A stretch of DNA of 64,000 nt from Paenibacillus sp. SC116 (GCF_024733555.1 NZ_JANIOF010000001.1:2662777-2726776), one strand, 5' to 3'; shown: positions 47,869 to 57,419, counted from the first letter of the stretch. Notes: a model not told the origin generated them from the sequence alone. Made by a program: numbers and translations.

Positions 47869-50800
47869 TTACTCCACTTCGGCTTGCCGCTTTCCGTTCC
47901 AGTGATAACGACGAAAACCCATATGCGGAGAAGAAGGTTGCCGCAAAATTGTGACGATCGAAAGTGATTTTACACTTCGATAGCAGCCCCACAAATCATA
48001 CGAATTCATAATGTAATCAAAGCCAAAGTCTTGAATCATATTGAACATTTTCTCTTTATTGCTTGAATCCACTCCCGCAAATGCTTCATCAAGTGTAATT
48101 AACCTTGGTGCGGCATCTGACGCACTCGTAAGGATTGCATCGATGGCCGCGAGCAACGGCATATACAAAATAATCGCTTTTTGACCATTACTGTATCTCC
48201 CAAAATTGCGGTTTCCGACTTTTTCGGGTCCTGTACCTTTATCGACCCTCGTTTCGAATATAAACCATTTTCGGTAATCCAAGACCTCTTTGTATGCCTC
48301 CAGCCTGGACATTCTAAATTCTTTTTTTGTTCGCTGTTGTACAGCTTCGATACGCGCACGGAAGTGAGCTGCAACTTTTTCAAGATCTGCAGGATCAATG
48401 AATCTACTGTTACGGCTTAACAAATCCACAAGCTGTTTTGTTTTGAGTGTATCGTCTTCCATAGCATCCTTTGCATTCCAGTCCAACCGAATCCGAAGTC
48501 CCTCGAACTCATGGAACCTATCGTTTACATCATTAACCCATTGTCCAGCTTCATAAATACGTGCTTGGATTGTACGTCCGATCTCATTAATCACAATATC
48601 TGTAAATAGTTTTTTTTCTTTATCCCCTATATTTTGTTTTAATTTAAACTCAATATCGGACAATTCTTGAAGCAACTCTAGCGGAGAACATGGAACCCCG
48701 TTATTGTTCTGCAGGATTAGCGTGGAATACGAGGTTAACCGAGTTAGCGCCTCTACATCAGTTCTTCCTATTGCCTCTTTTACTTCACTTTCCTCGTTCC
48801 AAGATTGTTCGCGTTGGCGACGTAAACGGTAGTCTTCAAGATCGCCTCGCACCGTATTTTCTACTTCCAAAAGGTGTTCAAGTGCCTCTTCACGTTTTGC
48901 AGCACTTTTACTGCCCCGCTCTAATATTTGATCGGCCGTATAAGAAGAAAACGGACTCTTTATTATTTGGAGCTTGCGAAATTGTTTAAACCACACGCTT
49001 TCTCTTTTCGAAGCTTGTAAAACAGCAGTTTTGATTTTCTCAACTTCTTTTTTTGCATTTTCGATTTGGGGTGTGAGTTGGTTAAATACTTTTTCTGCTT
49101 GTCGCTGACCAAATTTAGTGTCGTTAAGCTGCAGGTTCGCTTTCTCAATCTGTTTAAACACATCAGAGTTTGAATCAATAGCTTCTTGCAAACGCTGAAT
49201 AGTCTTTTCGAGCTTCGCTTGCTCGTACGATAATTCATCGTAATCCTCTTGATAATCCTCTACGATCGACCCTAAAGATTCCAGATGTCCCCTAGTCTGG
49301 GAAATCCTCACTTCCACTTCCATTCGTTTTTCTACAAGCTTGCCTAATTCCATGATTTCATCTTTATATTTCCTGCATTGTTCGAGGGTATGGCTGCAAA
49401 CATCCAGGCGAAGTGGGAGATCCATATCACCAATTAAATGCATAACTTGATTTCGAACATTAAGAGTTTCTCGTCGAATGGTCTCATAGTGCGTATATGC
49501 TTCCTCTTTTTCCGACTCTCGATGTTTAGCATTTCGCTTTTCTACATCTTGCTCCCGATAAATGTCCTTAATTTCTTGTGTAGAAGGGATCTTCATCCAT
49601 GTTCGGTGTAGTTCGTCTATCTCGGCCTTCGCCGTGCGTTGTTCGCGGCTTTGATTCGACAAATGCTGTTCTAACTCATCTAGTTGCTCTCGAAGGGCAA
49701 GCAGGCGCCGCTGACGAGCCTCCTCTCGAGCCCGAAGACCGACATACGACTCACTGCATCTAGGCGCAATTCCTTCTAGGAATCCGCTACGGAAAACGCC
49801 ATCCACGCCGATGTACCCTTCTTGATGTTCGTCAACTGAAATTCCCTGCAGGACACTCTCAATTGTTTTTGTATCAATTCTATCACTAGGAACAGGCTCC
49901 ATCAGATCGCCTAGATGCTTGCTTTTCGGCGCTTGTGTGCGAAGTACAACCGCTTGACCACTCGCCGTTGCTTCATATTCCTTAGGTACAATAACAGCTT
50001 GGAGCAGTCCAGAACGTTGAATGACGGACTCGACACTTTTTCGGATATGGTCCGAAACGGCGTCCTTGAACTCGACAGCTTCGAAAAAACGAATATATGG
50101 GATTTGAAGCTCATCAAGGCAATTCCATTGTAGTCTCTCCTCTTTCTGTTCAGGAGGTTCTACAAATGGCGCTGACAGAGCCTGCTCATATTCGATTTGA
50201 ACTTTCTTGATTTCACTAGTTAGCCGTTGAACATGGTACTCTGCTTCCCTTTTTTGGATTCGAAATGGTTCTTCCCGGGACTCTAATACATTTTGCTTCC
50301 AAGAATAGAACTTTTCCTCATCTTCACCATATTCATATAAATCACTTAAAATTCCCTGTAACACCTCCCACTCTCGTGCTTCAATTGATAGGCCGTGATA
50401 AGCTGACCAACTTTCGATTCGTTCGAACAACTCGACTCTGGACTTTTGAAGCTGCTTGTACAACGAGTCTATTTTTACAATTGAAGCATTATAAGCCTCA
50501 AGTTTGTTTTCAAACTCGATTCGTTTTTGGATGGTTTTCGCTTCTTGCTCTTGATAGCGCCGTAGATTTTCTTCAATTTCTTTTAATCGTGCAATTTGCC
50601 GATTAATTTCTTCTTTCCACGCCACAATTAAACCGATCTGATCTGCCGTTGTAGAGAATTGACTAACATAACGATCATGGTAATCGAACTTGATCAGCTT
50701 TTCATACTCTGTCAAGTAATCGAGGATTCCTTGGATCTCATCCTTAATTTGAAGTTCATTCCGAACTGCCTCCTCGATGGTTTGTTCATTTTTGTGAACA

Positions 50801-51894
50801 TCCGTCTTGGAGTTACGGAGTTGGGCCTCCTTTTGGCTCAACCTGTCTTTGACTTCACCAAACTGACTTTCCACTCCTCGCTTCTTTTCTTCAGCCTTGA
50901 AGATATCCTGATGAGTTTCTTTAAGCATGTTAACGGTTACTTCAAGCGCCGTAATTTGTTGCTCTGATTCTTCAATTCGCTCTTTCGCTTCCGCCTGTCT
51001 TTGGGTCATCTCCTGCAAATCATTTTCTTTTATGACAAGGCGACTTTGCTCATTTTCAAACAATCGAGAGGAGCGAGAAACATGCTCGGAGAACTCGAAG
51101 AACAGAGCAAATTGATAAGCTTCATAGGCCGCGCTCAGCTTTTTCAATGCTTCTACTTCAGATGTTGTCTTTGCTAAGAGTTCTTCTTGCTCAGTAATTT
51201 TTGATACAATATTCGTTAGCGACTCCAAATCTTTATCAGATAGTTCTGGGAGCGCGTCCGTCAAACTTGTATTAATAATGCTAGGGCCAACATCTTTGCT
51301 AATTTTCGGCGGCCGAAGTTCAATTAATAGCTTGATATACATATGAAAGGTATGAATATTTTGAAACCCGAACAATAGCCGATTGACCTCTTTCGCATAA
51401 TCGGCTTTATCTTCCGTAATGAATGATCCTTTGAAACGGCCACAGAAGTCACGATAATTAAGTGGAGCCTTCCCATCCCTTGTTTGGTCGTATAGTAACA
51501 AGTCTTTCCCGATCTGCTTTCCATTTGTCACAATGAAATACCAGGTCGCTAAATCTCTTGACTTACGCACGCCCGAAAGGCCCATACCAATGGTTATGAG
51601 TTGCTCCCCCTTACGAAATTCCATGTAAAGGTAGCCGTTTCCGTCTTTCTTTTGATTGACCGCCTCTTCACCAAGATGAAGGTCAATCAGCAAGCGATCA
51701 GTACGCTTTTGAGGATCAAGGCGAGAAGGGGTGTAATTCCCATCAAGGAGCAGGGGCAACATCAAAGTCGAAGCTATCGTCTTCCCGCTAGCATTATCAC
51801 CACGAATAAACAGTTTTCCGTCCGATAGTTCAATTTCCGTATCGGCATGATACCAAATATTAAAATAACCAATTCTGGTCGGTTTCCAGTTCAC
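47869..51894 (-). CDS. jetC: Wadjet type II JetC, SMC-like ATPase (TIGR02680)
   Basis: A 1341-residue SMC-like protein. The N-terminal head has Walker A GDNASGKTIA (about 32-41). A long coiled coil with a central hinge-like globular region (around 560-700) follows. The C-terminal head has the signature YSNGQKAIILYMPL and Walker B RLITLDEAFAGVD, ending ..NSYDLWGCY, all hallmarks of the type II Wadjet motor. With JetA and JetB it should form a condensin-like loop extruder that senses small circular DNA. All ATPase motifs look intact. The GTG start follows AAAGGAGG and lies inside the end of jetB (35-nt overlap). The partner nuclease JetD is missing downstream. Confidence 0.94.
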   Translation of the reverse strand: MNWKPTRIGYFNIWYHADTEIELSDGKLFIRGDNASGKTIASTLMLPLLLDGNYTPSRLDPQKRTDRLLIDLHLGEEAVNQKKDGNGYLYMEFRKGEQLITIGMGLSGVRKSRDLATWYFIVTNGKQIGKDLLLYDQTRDGKAPLNYRDFCGRFKGSFITEDKADYAKEVNRLLFGFQNIHTFHMYIKLLIELRPPKISKDVGPSIINTSLTDALPELSDKDLESLTNIVSKITEQEELLAKTTSEVEALKKLSAAYEAYQFALFFEFSEHVSRSSRLFENEQSRLVIKENDLQEMTQRQAEAKERIEESEQQITALEVTVNMLKETHQDIFKAEEKKRGVESQFGEVKDRLSQKEAQLRNSKTDVHKNEQTIEEAVRNELQIKDEIQGILDYLTEYEKLIKFDYHDRYVSQFSTTADQIGLIVAWKEEINRQIARLKEIEENLRRYQEQEAKTIQKRIEFENKLEAYNASIVKIDSLYKQLQKSRVELFERIESWSAYHGLSIEAREWEVLQGILSDLYEYGEDEEKFYSWKQNVLESREEPFRIQKREAEYHVQRLTSEIKKVQIEYEQALSAPFVEPPEQKEERLQWNCLDELQIPYIRFFEAVEFKDAVSDHIRKSVESVIQRSGLLQAVIVPKEYEATASGQAVVLRTQAPKSKHLGDLMEPVPSDRIDTKTIESVLQGISVDEHQEGYIGVDGVFRSGFLEGIAPRCSESYVGLRAREEARQRRLLALREQLDELEQHLSNQSREQRTAKAEIDELHRTWMKIPSTQEIKDIYREQDVEKRNAKHRESEKEEAYTHYETIRRETLNVRNQVMHLIGDMDLPLRLDVCSHTLEQCRKYKDEIMELGKLVEKRMEVEVRISQTRGHLESLGSIVEDYQEDYDELSYEQAKLEKTIQRLQEAIDSNSDVFKQIEKANLQLNDTKFGQRQAEKVFNQLTPQIENAKKEVEKIKTAVLQASKRESVWFKQFRKLQIIKSPFSSYTADQILERGSKSAAKREEALEHLLEVENTVRGDLEDYRLRRQREQSWNEESEVKEAIGRTDVEALTRLTSYSTLILQNNNGVPCSPLELLQELSDIEFKLKQNIGDKEKKLFTDIVINEIGRTIQARIYEAGQWVNDVNDRFHEFEGLRIRLDWNAKDAMEDDTLKTKQLVDLLSRNSRFIDPADLEKVAAHFRARIEAVQQRTKKEFRMSRLEAYKEVLDYRKWFIFETRVDKGTGPEKVGNRNFGRYSNGQKAIILYMPLLAAIDAILTSASDAAPRLITLDEAFAGVDSSNKEKMFNMIQDFGFDYIMNSYDLWGCYRSVKSLSIVTILRQPSSPHMGFRRYHWNGKRQAEVE

Positions 51895-53080
51895 GCTTAA
51901 CGTCCTCCTTTAGCGGTACTTCTGCGTTTACAATTTCACCTGCCACACGTCCTAAAGCATCACTAAAGATCCATTCATCGTTTACTACTTTCAACATGCC
52001 TAGTTGCTTCATATAGTCGACAACTTCTTCCCATAGCGCTCGATCAGACAAGCTGGATTTCGCTAAATGCTCCAGATTCTCCCTACGAACAGAAACAAAA
52101 AGGTCGAAGGCATCTTTGCCGTGAAGCGCAACATGGCCGCGGTGATTCAACCAACTTTCACCTTGTTCAAGCCGATCACGTAAATGAGTCCCTATCGCAG
52201 TGACGATATGGGAATGAGTGTTGTAAGCAGGGTAAACGCTCTTCCCTTCTCTGATTTTGTCATGGACTAGAATCCAAGTTGAGGCATATCGCTCTAGGAA
52301 CACACCTTGAAACACTTCTTCCAACTTTTGCTGCATGCGAAGCCCGTGTCGTTCTGCATAAATTACTTCATCTTGTGATAATTCAGATAAAAACAGGCAG
52401 CCCTGCGTAAATAAACGTCTCCAAATTTGCTGTTCACATATCATGCCTTCTTCAATTTCTTCTTGATGAAACGCCTCTCTAAGCGAATTCATGTTACTAT
52501 GTTCAGATAACGATCCACGAGTCTGACGAATCGCATGCCTAAGCCCATTGGAGACTTGCATGAGTAAATCATAATCTTCGTTGTCTCGAAATTGGTCAAT
52601 GGTTCGGTCGAACATAAGAAGAAGCCGTTCTTGTTCCAACGTTTTAATTACGCGAATCAGACTTGTACGAACCCCATGATCAGACCACGAAATGGTATCT
52701 GGCTCTCCAGGATAGTACGCTTTAATGCTTTCAAGCAACTCGCGTAGTACAAATTGTTGATCCTCACCCTTCTCTTCCATGAACGCCAGTACACAAGCAT
52801 ATAAAACAAAATCCATTTGGTATTTCAGTGAGTGCGTAGGATTAGGATCGAGCACTTTCCGTTCGGGGCGTTTGATCAAACGAACATAGCCTTCCCCCAT
52901 GTAGAAAGGATAATGAAACCATTCCCGAAAAACAGCTTTTAATTTGTGCTCGTGACTTCGAATACGAAAGTATAATTCAGGCTTATGCTCCCTATAAATC
53001 CACTCTTCGGACCAGAGCAAAAAGATTAGGGTTTGAATCTCTTCGTTTAAGGATTCTGCGTTACTCACCTGCAACACCAC
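51860..53080 (-). CDS. jetB: Wadjet type II JetB (DUF2398/TIGR02678)
   Basis: A protein of about 400 residues in the second position of the cassette, matching the DUF2398 family: IQTLIFLLWSEEWIYREHKPELY, HFHYPFY-type region, ILVHDKIREGKSVYPAYN, and a C-terminal winged-helix region rich in short acidic helices. JetB is the MksE/KITE-like subunit that bridges the kleisin JetA and the SMC motor. Several GTG/TTG codons lie at the start (53080, 53077, 53068); the one at 53068 is spaced best from AGAGG. It overlaps jetA by up to 20 nt and jetC by 35 nt, so the three form one translationally linked operon. Confidence 0.88.
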   Translation of the reverse strand: MVLQVSNAESLNEEIQTLIFLLWSEEWIYREHKPELYFRIRSHEHKLKAVFREWFHYPFYMGEGYVRLIKRPERKVLDPNPTHSLKYQMDFVLYACVLAFMEEKGEDQQFVLRELLESIKAYYPGEPDTISWSDHGVRTSLIRVIKTLEQERLLLMFDRTIDQFRDNEDYDLLMQVSNGLRHAIRQTRGSLSEHSNMNSLREAFHQEEIEEGMICEQQIWRRLFTQGCLFLSELSQDEVIYAERHGLRMQQKLEEVFQGVFLERYASTWILVHDKIREGKSVYPAYNTHSHIVTAIGTHLRDRLEQGESWLNHRGHVALHGKDAFDLFVSVRRENLEHLAKSSLSDRALWEEVVDYMKQLGMLKVVNDEWIFSDALGRVAGEIVNAEVPLKEDVKRELETDQNWLF

Positions 53081-54563
53081 CCTCTAACACTATTTCAATG
53101 TCATCCATGGTAAGTTCTCCATCTGTACACTTCATCTTAATGCGGTCTTCACTAGCAATAAACGCACGAAATTCACGTCCGTCAGGCAGATAAGCAATAT
53201 CATGATTGCGTAAGCCTTCGGTTTCCATGTACAACAAAGTATCCCTTAATCCGGGGCTGATTTCATTCAAGTTTCGTATTCGAATTCGGCCGTTCAGTGA
53301 GATCGCTTCCAATTCCCTTCGCAATCTTTCCTCTTGCTCTTTATGTTCCATTTCAATTCGCTGACACTCGAGTGGGTCCTCAAGTAGTATCGATTTTACT
53401 CGCTTAACAAATTCTCTCTTTTTACGGGGAATTAATTCGATCTGCTCTGCAGGTAACTCCCATATAGTTTTGGTTTCACTGTCTGACGTCTGTATGTCGG
53501 TGATAACGATTTGGGAGGCGGGACCAATCCCCTTTATATAGCCAAACAATTCTTTGCAATCTTCATCATCATTGGCTTTGAAAAATAGGTTCGCAAGATG
53601 CAAGTAATCATGTTTTCGGTTACTATAGTGGAAAAGCCGATCGCTTACTTGTCTAGACAGACGAAGAACTTTGCTAATTGCGTTTTTGGTTTGCTCCATC
53701 AAAAAGTAGTACCCGCCCTCCTGGGAGCTTTCACTGGCAAACCAATTAATCATCGATTGCCACTGCCTTTTGTGCAATTCCATGCGCTCTTCTTGATCCG
53801 TGTCTTTGAGGGTAGGAAGCTGTATAAGATTGATCTCGTAATCCACGATTAAATATATGACAGCCTCTAAGTAATCTTTGGGGATGGACATCAGTTTTTT
53901 TAAAATACTAACTTGCTGTTTTTGAATATCGCGAACAAATTCGTCCAAATAGCTAACAAATTTATTTTTATGCTCAAGGAACCGATCAGAAAGATAGGCT
54001 GCTTCCATGTCACTGCTATTCACATGGGAGAGGTAATCCGACGTATCGATGCGCAAGCGATCATGCCGACCCATGATTTCATTCCAAAGGTTGTATAATT
54101 CAGATGGCTCTTTCATCGTTGCACTTTTGAAGCGATCTAGCTCTTCTATAATACGGGCCGCTAAATTCTTCTCTAGTGAGCCCCTTACTCGATTTGCTCG
54201 TCGCTCCATCGTTGCGATCATTTCTTCAACATCTATGAGTGCATCGGTGGCTCGAATCAAATGTTTCTTACGCTTGAAATCTTCATAGGCCGCGTATTTG
54301 GCATTTTCTTGTTGCGATATCTCGATATTGCCCCACTCTTTCATCGAACCAAGGTCCATCTCCAAGTTCTCTATTGAGTAGTCGGGGAACCGTTCAACAA
54401 ACTCATCCATTTGTCTTAAAGCGTTATAAACATCTTCTATGGTGAGCATGCTTCTAAACGTACGATGATGTTCGTATAAAACACGGGCAATAGGACGATA
54501 GCGATCGGTCCGTTGGTGTGCAACCAAGTAAGTGAATTGCTCCAATCTATTAAAAAGACTCAT
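53061..54563 (-). CDS. jetA: Wadjet type II JetA (DUF2397/TIGR02677)
   Basis: A 500-residue protein matching the DUF2397 family: YLVAHQRTDRYRPIARVLYEHHRTFRSMLTIEDVYNAL at the N-terminus, GSLEKNLAARIIEELDRF in the middle, and FRAFIASEDRIKMKC near the C-terminus. JetA is the kleisin-like subunit of the loop extruder. First gene of the operon; its ATG follows AAAGGAG. The upstream region carries a TATAAT-like hexamer and a perfect 12-bp palindrome. Order and overlaps (jetA, jetB, jetC) are standard for type II; only the fourth gene is non-standard. Confidence 0.9.
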   Translation of the reverse strand: MSLFNRLEQFTYLVAHQRTDRYRPIARVLYEHHRTFRSMLTIEDVYNALRQMDEFVERFPDYSIENLEMDLGSMKEWGNIEISQQENAKYAAYEDFKRKKHLIRATDALIDVEEMIATMERRANRVRGSLEKNLAARIIEELDRFKSATMKEPSELYNLWNEIMGRHDRLRIDTSDYLSHVNSSDMEAAYLSDRFLEHKNKFVSYLDEFVRDIQKQQVSILKKLMSIPKDYLEAVIYLIVDYEINLIQLPTLKDTDQEERMELHKRQWQSMINWFASESSQEGGYYFLMEQTKNAISKVLRLSRQVSDRLFHYSNRKHDYLHLANLFFKANDDEDCKELFGYIKGIGPASQIVITDIQTSDSETKTIWELPAEQIELIPRKKREFVKRVKSILLEDPLECQRIEMEHKEQEERLRRELEAISLNGRIRIRNLNEISPGLRDTLLYMETEGLRNHDIAYLPDGREFRAFIASEDRIKMKCTDGELTMDDIEIVLEGGVAGE

Positions 54564-54603
54564 AATATTCTCCTTTGGAGATTTGCTTATTCTATTATTA
54601 TAT

Positions 54604-54636
54604 ACTTTTTACAACTATAAGATTGGAATATATTCC
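54604..54636 (-). promoter_or_regulatory. jetA: jetA promoter region with a 12-bp palindrome
   Basis: On the minus strand a TATAAT hexamer lies about 35 nt upstream of the jetA start. Just upstream of it is the perfect palindrome GGAATATATTCC (54625-54636), placed where a regulator would overlap the -35 region. No good -35 hexamer is present, which suggests dependence on a regulator. This is inference from position only. Confidence 0.45.
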
Positions 54637-54854
54637 ATATATTTTTCACTAATTAATCTCGTGTAACAAATCTACATGTGGTAATACTACTCCATAATTA
54701 AAATTGTCTATGAGTGATTATGAAAGTTTACTTGCTCTTTGTTTAGCACCCGCCTTACAATAAAAAGAACAATGATTGGGAACCATAGATCTATATTCCC
54801 ATCCAATTGCGTTAAGGCATTTATGCATTTATCAATACATCGATAGAATAAACG

Positions 54855-54962
54855 ATCGCATTTTAAAACCAATCGCTTGTTTTACGTACTCAACTTCCGC
54901 AAACATCTCTTGAGAAAGTCCTTTTTATTTTCTTAACTCATAAAGCTTTTTGTTAATGTCAT
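54855..54962 (-). pseudogene. Relic of an XRE-family regulator (extreme N-terminus)
   Basis: From an ATG at 54962 the minus strand reads MTLTKSFMS and then a stop. A frame shift recovers KKGLSQEMFAE.. and KQAI, the start of an XRE helix-turn-helix domain, after which similarity is lost. It aligns with the relic at 44.7 kb and belongs to repeat copy B. The 30.2-30.9 kb relic begins at about the residue where this one stops. Confidence 0.65.
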
Positions 54963-55090
54963 AGTCGTACCCCTTTATTTTGATAGCCATATTGTATGGA
55001 AAGTGAGCCCAAGACTCTATCACTCTACAATTGCATATTGTCAACTTACGGTTGCATTTTAGTTGCGGCGTGTATTACATATAAAAACAT

Positions 55091-55126
55091 AAAAAACTGC
55101 CCTAGATATCATCATCTAGGGCAGTT
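55091..55126 (-). terminator. glmS: glmS terminator
   Basis: A perfect 13-bp stem (AACTGCCCTAGAT / ATCTAGGGCAGTT, 55095-55126) with a 6-nt loop is followed by six T on the minus strand, about 118 nt past the glmS stop. Confidence 0.92.
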
Positions 55127-55243
55127 GATCATCACAACACGATAAGCATGTTACGACTTCACTCTATATTCTCAATGTCTATTTTACAAACTCAAACTTT
55201 ATTTCAATGCCATAAAACTAATTTTATCAGAGACTCATCAATA

Positions 55244-57079
55244 CTATTCAACCGTTACACTCTTAGCCAAGTTACGCGGCTTATCAACGTCATTACCACG
55301 AGCAAGAGATGCATAGTAAGCAATCAACTGAAGTGGCACAACCGACAATGCCGGGCTCAAATGAGGAAGTGTAGTCGGAATGACGAACACACCGTCTGTT
55401 TCTTTTCCTACAAGCCCCGCATGTGCCTCATCCGTAATCGCGTAAACGACACCGCCGCGAGCTTTTACTTCCTTAATGTTGCTCACCATTTTCTCAATAA
55501 GAGCTGGTTGAGTCAACAAAGCAATAACCGGAACGTTATCTTCGATCAACGCCAACGTACCATGCTTCAATTCACCCGCTGCATACGCTTCAGAGTGAAT
55601 ATAGGAGATCTCCTTCAACTTCAAGGAACCTTCCTGTACAACCGCATGGTCAACCCCACGACCGATGAAGAACAAGTTGTCATGCTTCGCCATGTCTTCA
55701 GCAACACGCTTCATTTCTGTCGCTTGCTCAAGCAGCTTCTCAACTTGCTCTGGCAATGCTTCGATTGCAGCAAGCTCTCGACGAAGCTCAGCAGCTTCAG
55801 CACGACCTGTAACTTGTGCCCAGTATATGCTGAACAGCATGAAAGCAATAAGCTGAGACGTATATGCTTTTGTCGAAGCAACTGCAATCTCTGGTCCCGC
55901 CCAAGTCACGATCGTATCGTCTGCTTCACGTGCAACTGAGCTGCCGACAACGTTCGTAATCGCCAATACAGGCGCTCCACATCTCTGCGCTTCGCGAAGT
56001 GCAGCCAATGTGTCTGCTGTCTCACCAGATTGGCTAACAACGATAACAAGCGTCTCTGGCGTAATGATCGGATCACGATAGCGATACTCAGAAGCAACAT
56101 CGTTCTCAACAGGGATCTTCACTGCACGTTCAATCAACGTACGGCCAACTAATCCTGCATGATAAGCTGTACCACAAGCAATAATGTGAACGTTACGAAT
56201 TTCCTTCAAGCGCTCAGGAGTCAAAACTTTCAATTCAGGAAGTTTGACACCTTCCAACCCATCCAGCATACGACCGCGCATTGTGTCGCGATATGCCTTC
56301 GGTTGCTCATAAATTTCTTTCAGCATGAAATGGTCGAATCCGTCCTTTTCTGCAGTCAATGCATCCCAATCGACAACAATCATTTCCCGAGAAATAGTAT
56401 TGCCCTCGACAGTCATCAATTCGACAGCGTCCTTTGTCAGGACTGCCATTTCATTATCGTTCAAAATATATACGCGTCGCGTATATTGTAAAATAGCTGG
56501 TATATCAGAACCGATAAAATTCTCGCCTTCGCCAACACCGATAACAAGTGGGCTTGCGCAGCGTACAGCAACCAGTCGATCTGGCTCATGCTCTGTCAAC
56601 ACGCCAAGTGCAAATGCACCGCGCATATGACGAATTGCACGCTGTACAGCTTTCACAATATCTCCATCGTATTCGCGAGCAATCAAGTGAGAGATAACTT
56701 CTGTATCTGTCTCAGACAAGAATTGTACGCCTTTCGCGATCAACTCTTCTTTTAGCTCCAAATAATTCTCGATAATACCGTTGTGCACGACAGAGAATTT
56801 CATCGTCGCATCTGTATGTGGATGGGAGTTCTCATCCGATGGCTTACCATGTGTCGCCCAGCGCGTATGACCAATACCAGCGTCTCCTAGTAGTGGACTC
56901 ACTTCCAACTGAGAAGCTAATACTGCCAAGCGGCCTTTAGACTTACGAACTTGCAAACCTTGCTCTGTAGTTACAGCAATACCCGCAGAGTCATAACCAC
57001 GATACTCCAACTTGCTTAATCCATCCAACAATACTTCCTGCGAATTACGAGCTCCAATATATCCAACAATACCACACAT
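55244..57079 (-). CDS. glmS: Glutamine-fructose-6-phosphate aminotransferase (isomerizing)
   Basis: GlmS makes glucosamine-6-phosphate from fructose-6-phosphate and glutamine, the entry to UDP-GlcNAc and cell wall synthesis. The protein starts MCGIVGYIG, with Cys1 as the glutaminase nucleophile after Met removal. The glutaminase domain shows HTRWATHGKPSDENSHPH and HNGIIENY. Two SIS domains follow (IACGTAYHAGLVG, SQSGETADTLAALREA) and the C-terminus is DKPRNLAKSVTVE. The start is the ATG at 57079 behind GGAGGTT; the longer open frame would hide the catalytic Cys. 611 residues, normal length. Expression is controlled by the upstream ribozyme. Confidence 0.97.
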   Translation of the reverse strand: MCGIVGYIGARNSQEVLLDGLSKLEYRGYDSAGIAVTTEQGLQVRKSKGRLAVLASQLEVSPLLGDAGIGHTRWATHGKPSDENSHPHTDATMKFSVVHNGIIENYLELKEELIAKGVQFLSETDTEVISHLIAREYDGDIVKAVQRAIRHMRGAFALGVLTEHEPDRLVAVRCASPLVIGVGEGENFIGSDIPAILQYTRRVYILNDNEMAVLTKDAVELMTVEGNTISREMIVVDWDALTAEKDGFDHFMLKEIYEQPKAYRDTMRGRMLDGLEGVKLPELKVLTPERLKEIRNVHIIACGTAYHAGLVGRTLIERAVKIPVENDVASEYRYRDPIITPETLVIVVSQSGETADTLAALREAQRCGAPVLAITNVVGSSVAREADDTIVTWAGPEIAVASTKAYTSQLIAFMLFSIYWAQVTGRAEAAELRRELAAIEALPEQVEKLLEQATEMKRVAEDMAKHDNLFFIGRGVDHAVVQEGSLKLKEISYIHSEAYAAGELKHGTLALIEDNVPVIALLTQPALIEKMVSNIKEVKARGGVVYAITDEAHAGLVGKETDGVFVIPTTLPHLSPALSVVPLQLIAYYASLARGNDVDKPRNLAKSVTVE

Positions 57080-57419
57080 AAATAGGTAACCTCCGTTATG
57101 GGGCTGCCTCATTCGACATCGCCGCGCACGAAAGTTCCTTCATACTCGTTGGACTATCAGCTATATAGATATATACACCCTTATTCCGTCCAAGGGCTGT
57201 AAATGTCACACATTGACTTTACCTATTCATAGAAGCTGTGGTCTACCTGTTCCGACAACTGCATCCAGAAGGTAGTTTCCTCTTGCAGCATGTCGATCAG
57301 GGAGAACCTTTTCTTGCACCAACGAGCAGAAGCTGAACCATTGTCCAGTCTACGGTTGTGCGATGCTGTAAGGAGGCAGACCACCTCGTTATATTTTATA
57401 AGATCAATAGTAATGTAAA

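Larger units (their letters stand above)
54855..55195. repeat. Diverged long repeat, copy B (pairs with 44700-45065)
   Basis: It contains the glmS terminator, the promoter-like region with TTGACA and the GTTGC words 11 bp apart, and the XRE relic. Being attached to the resident glmS gene, this is probably the original copy; the other arose by duplication or arrived with the island. Divergence is large, so the event is old. Confidence 0.65.

Noticed and set aside
54855..55243. Tn7-like insertion at the glmS attachment region
   Set aside because: The position downstream of glmS fits, but no tnsABCD-type genes or Tn7 end repeats are visible in the window.
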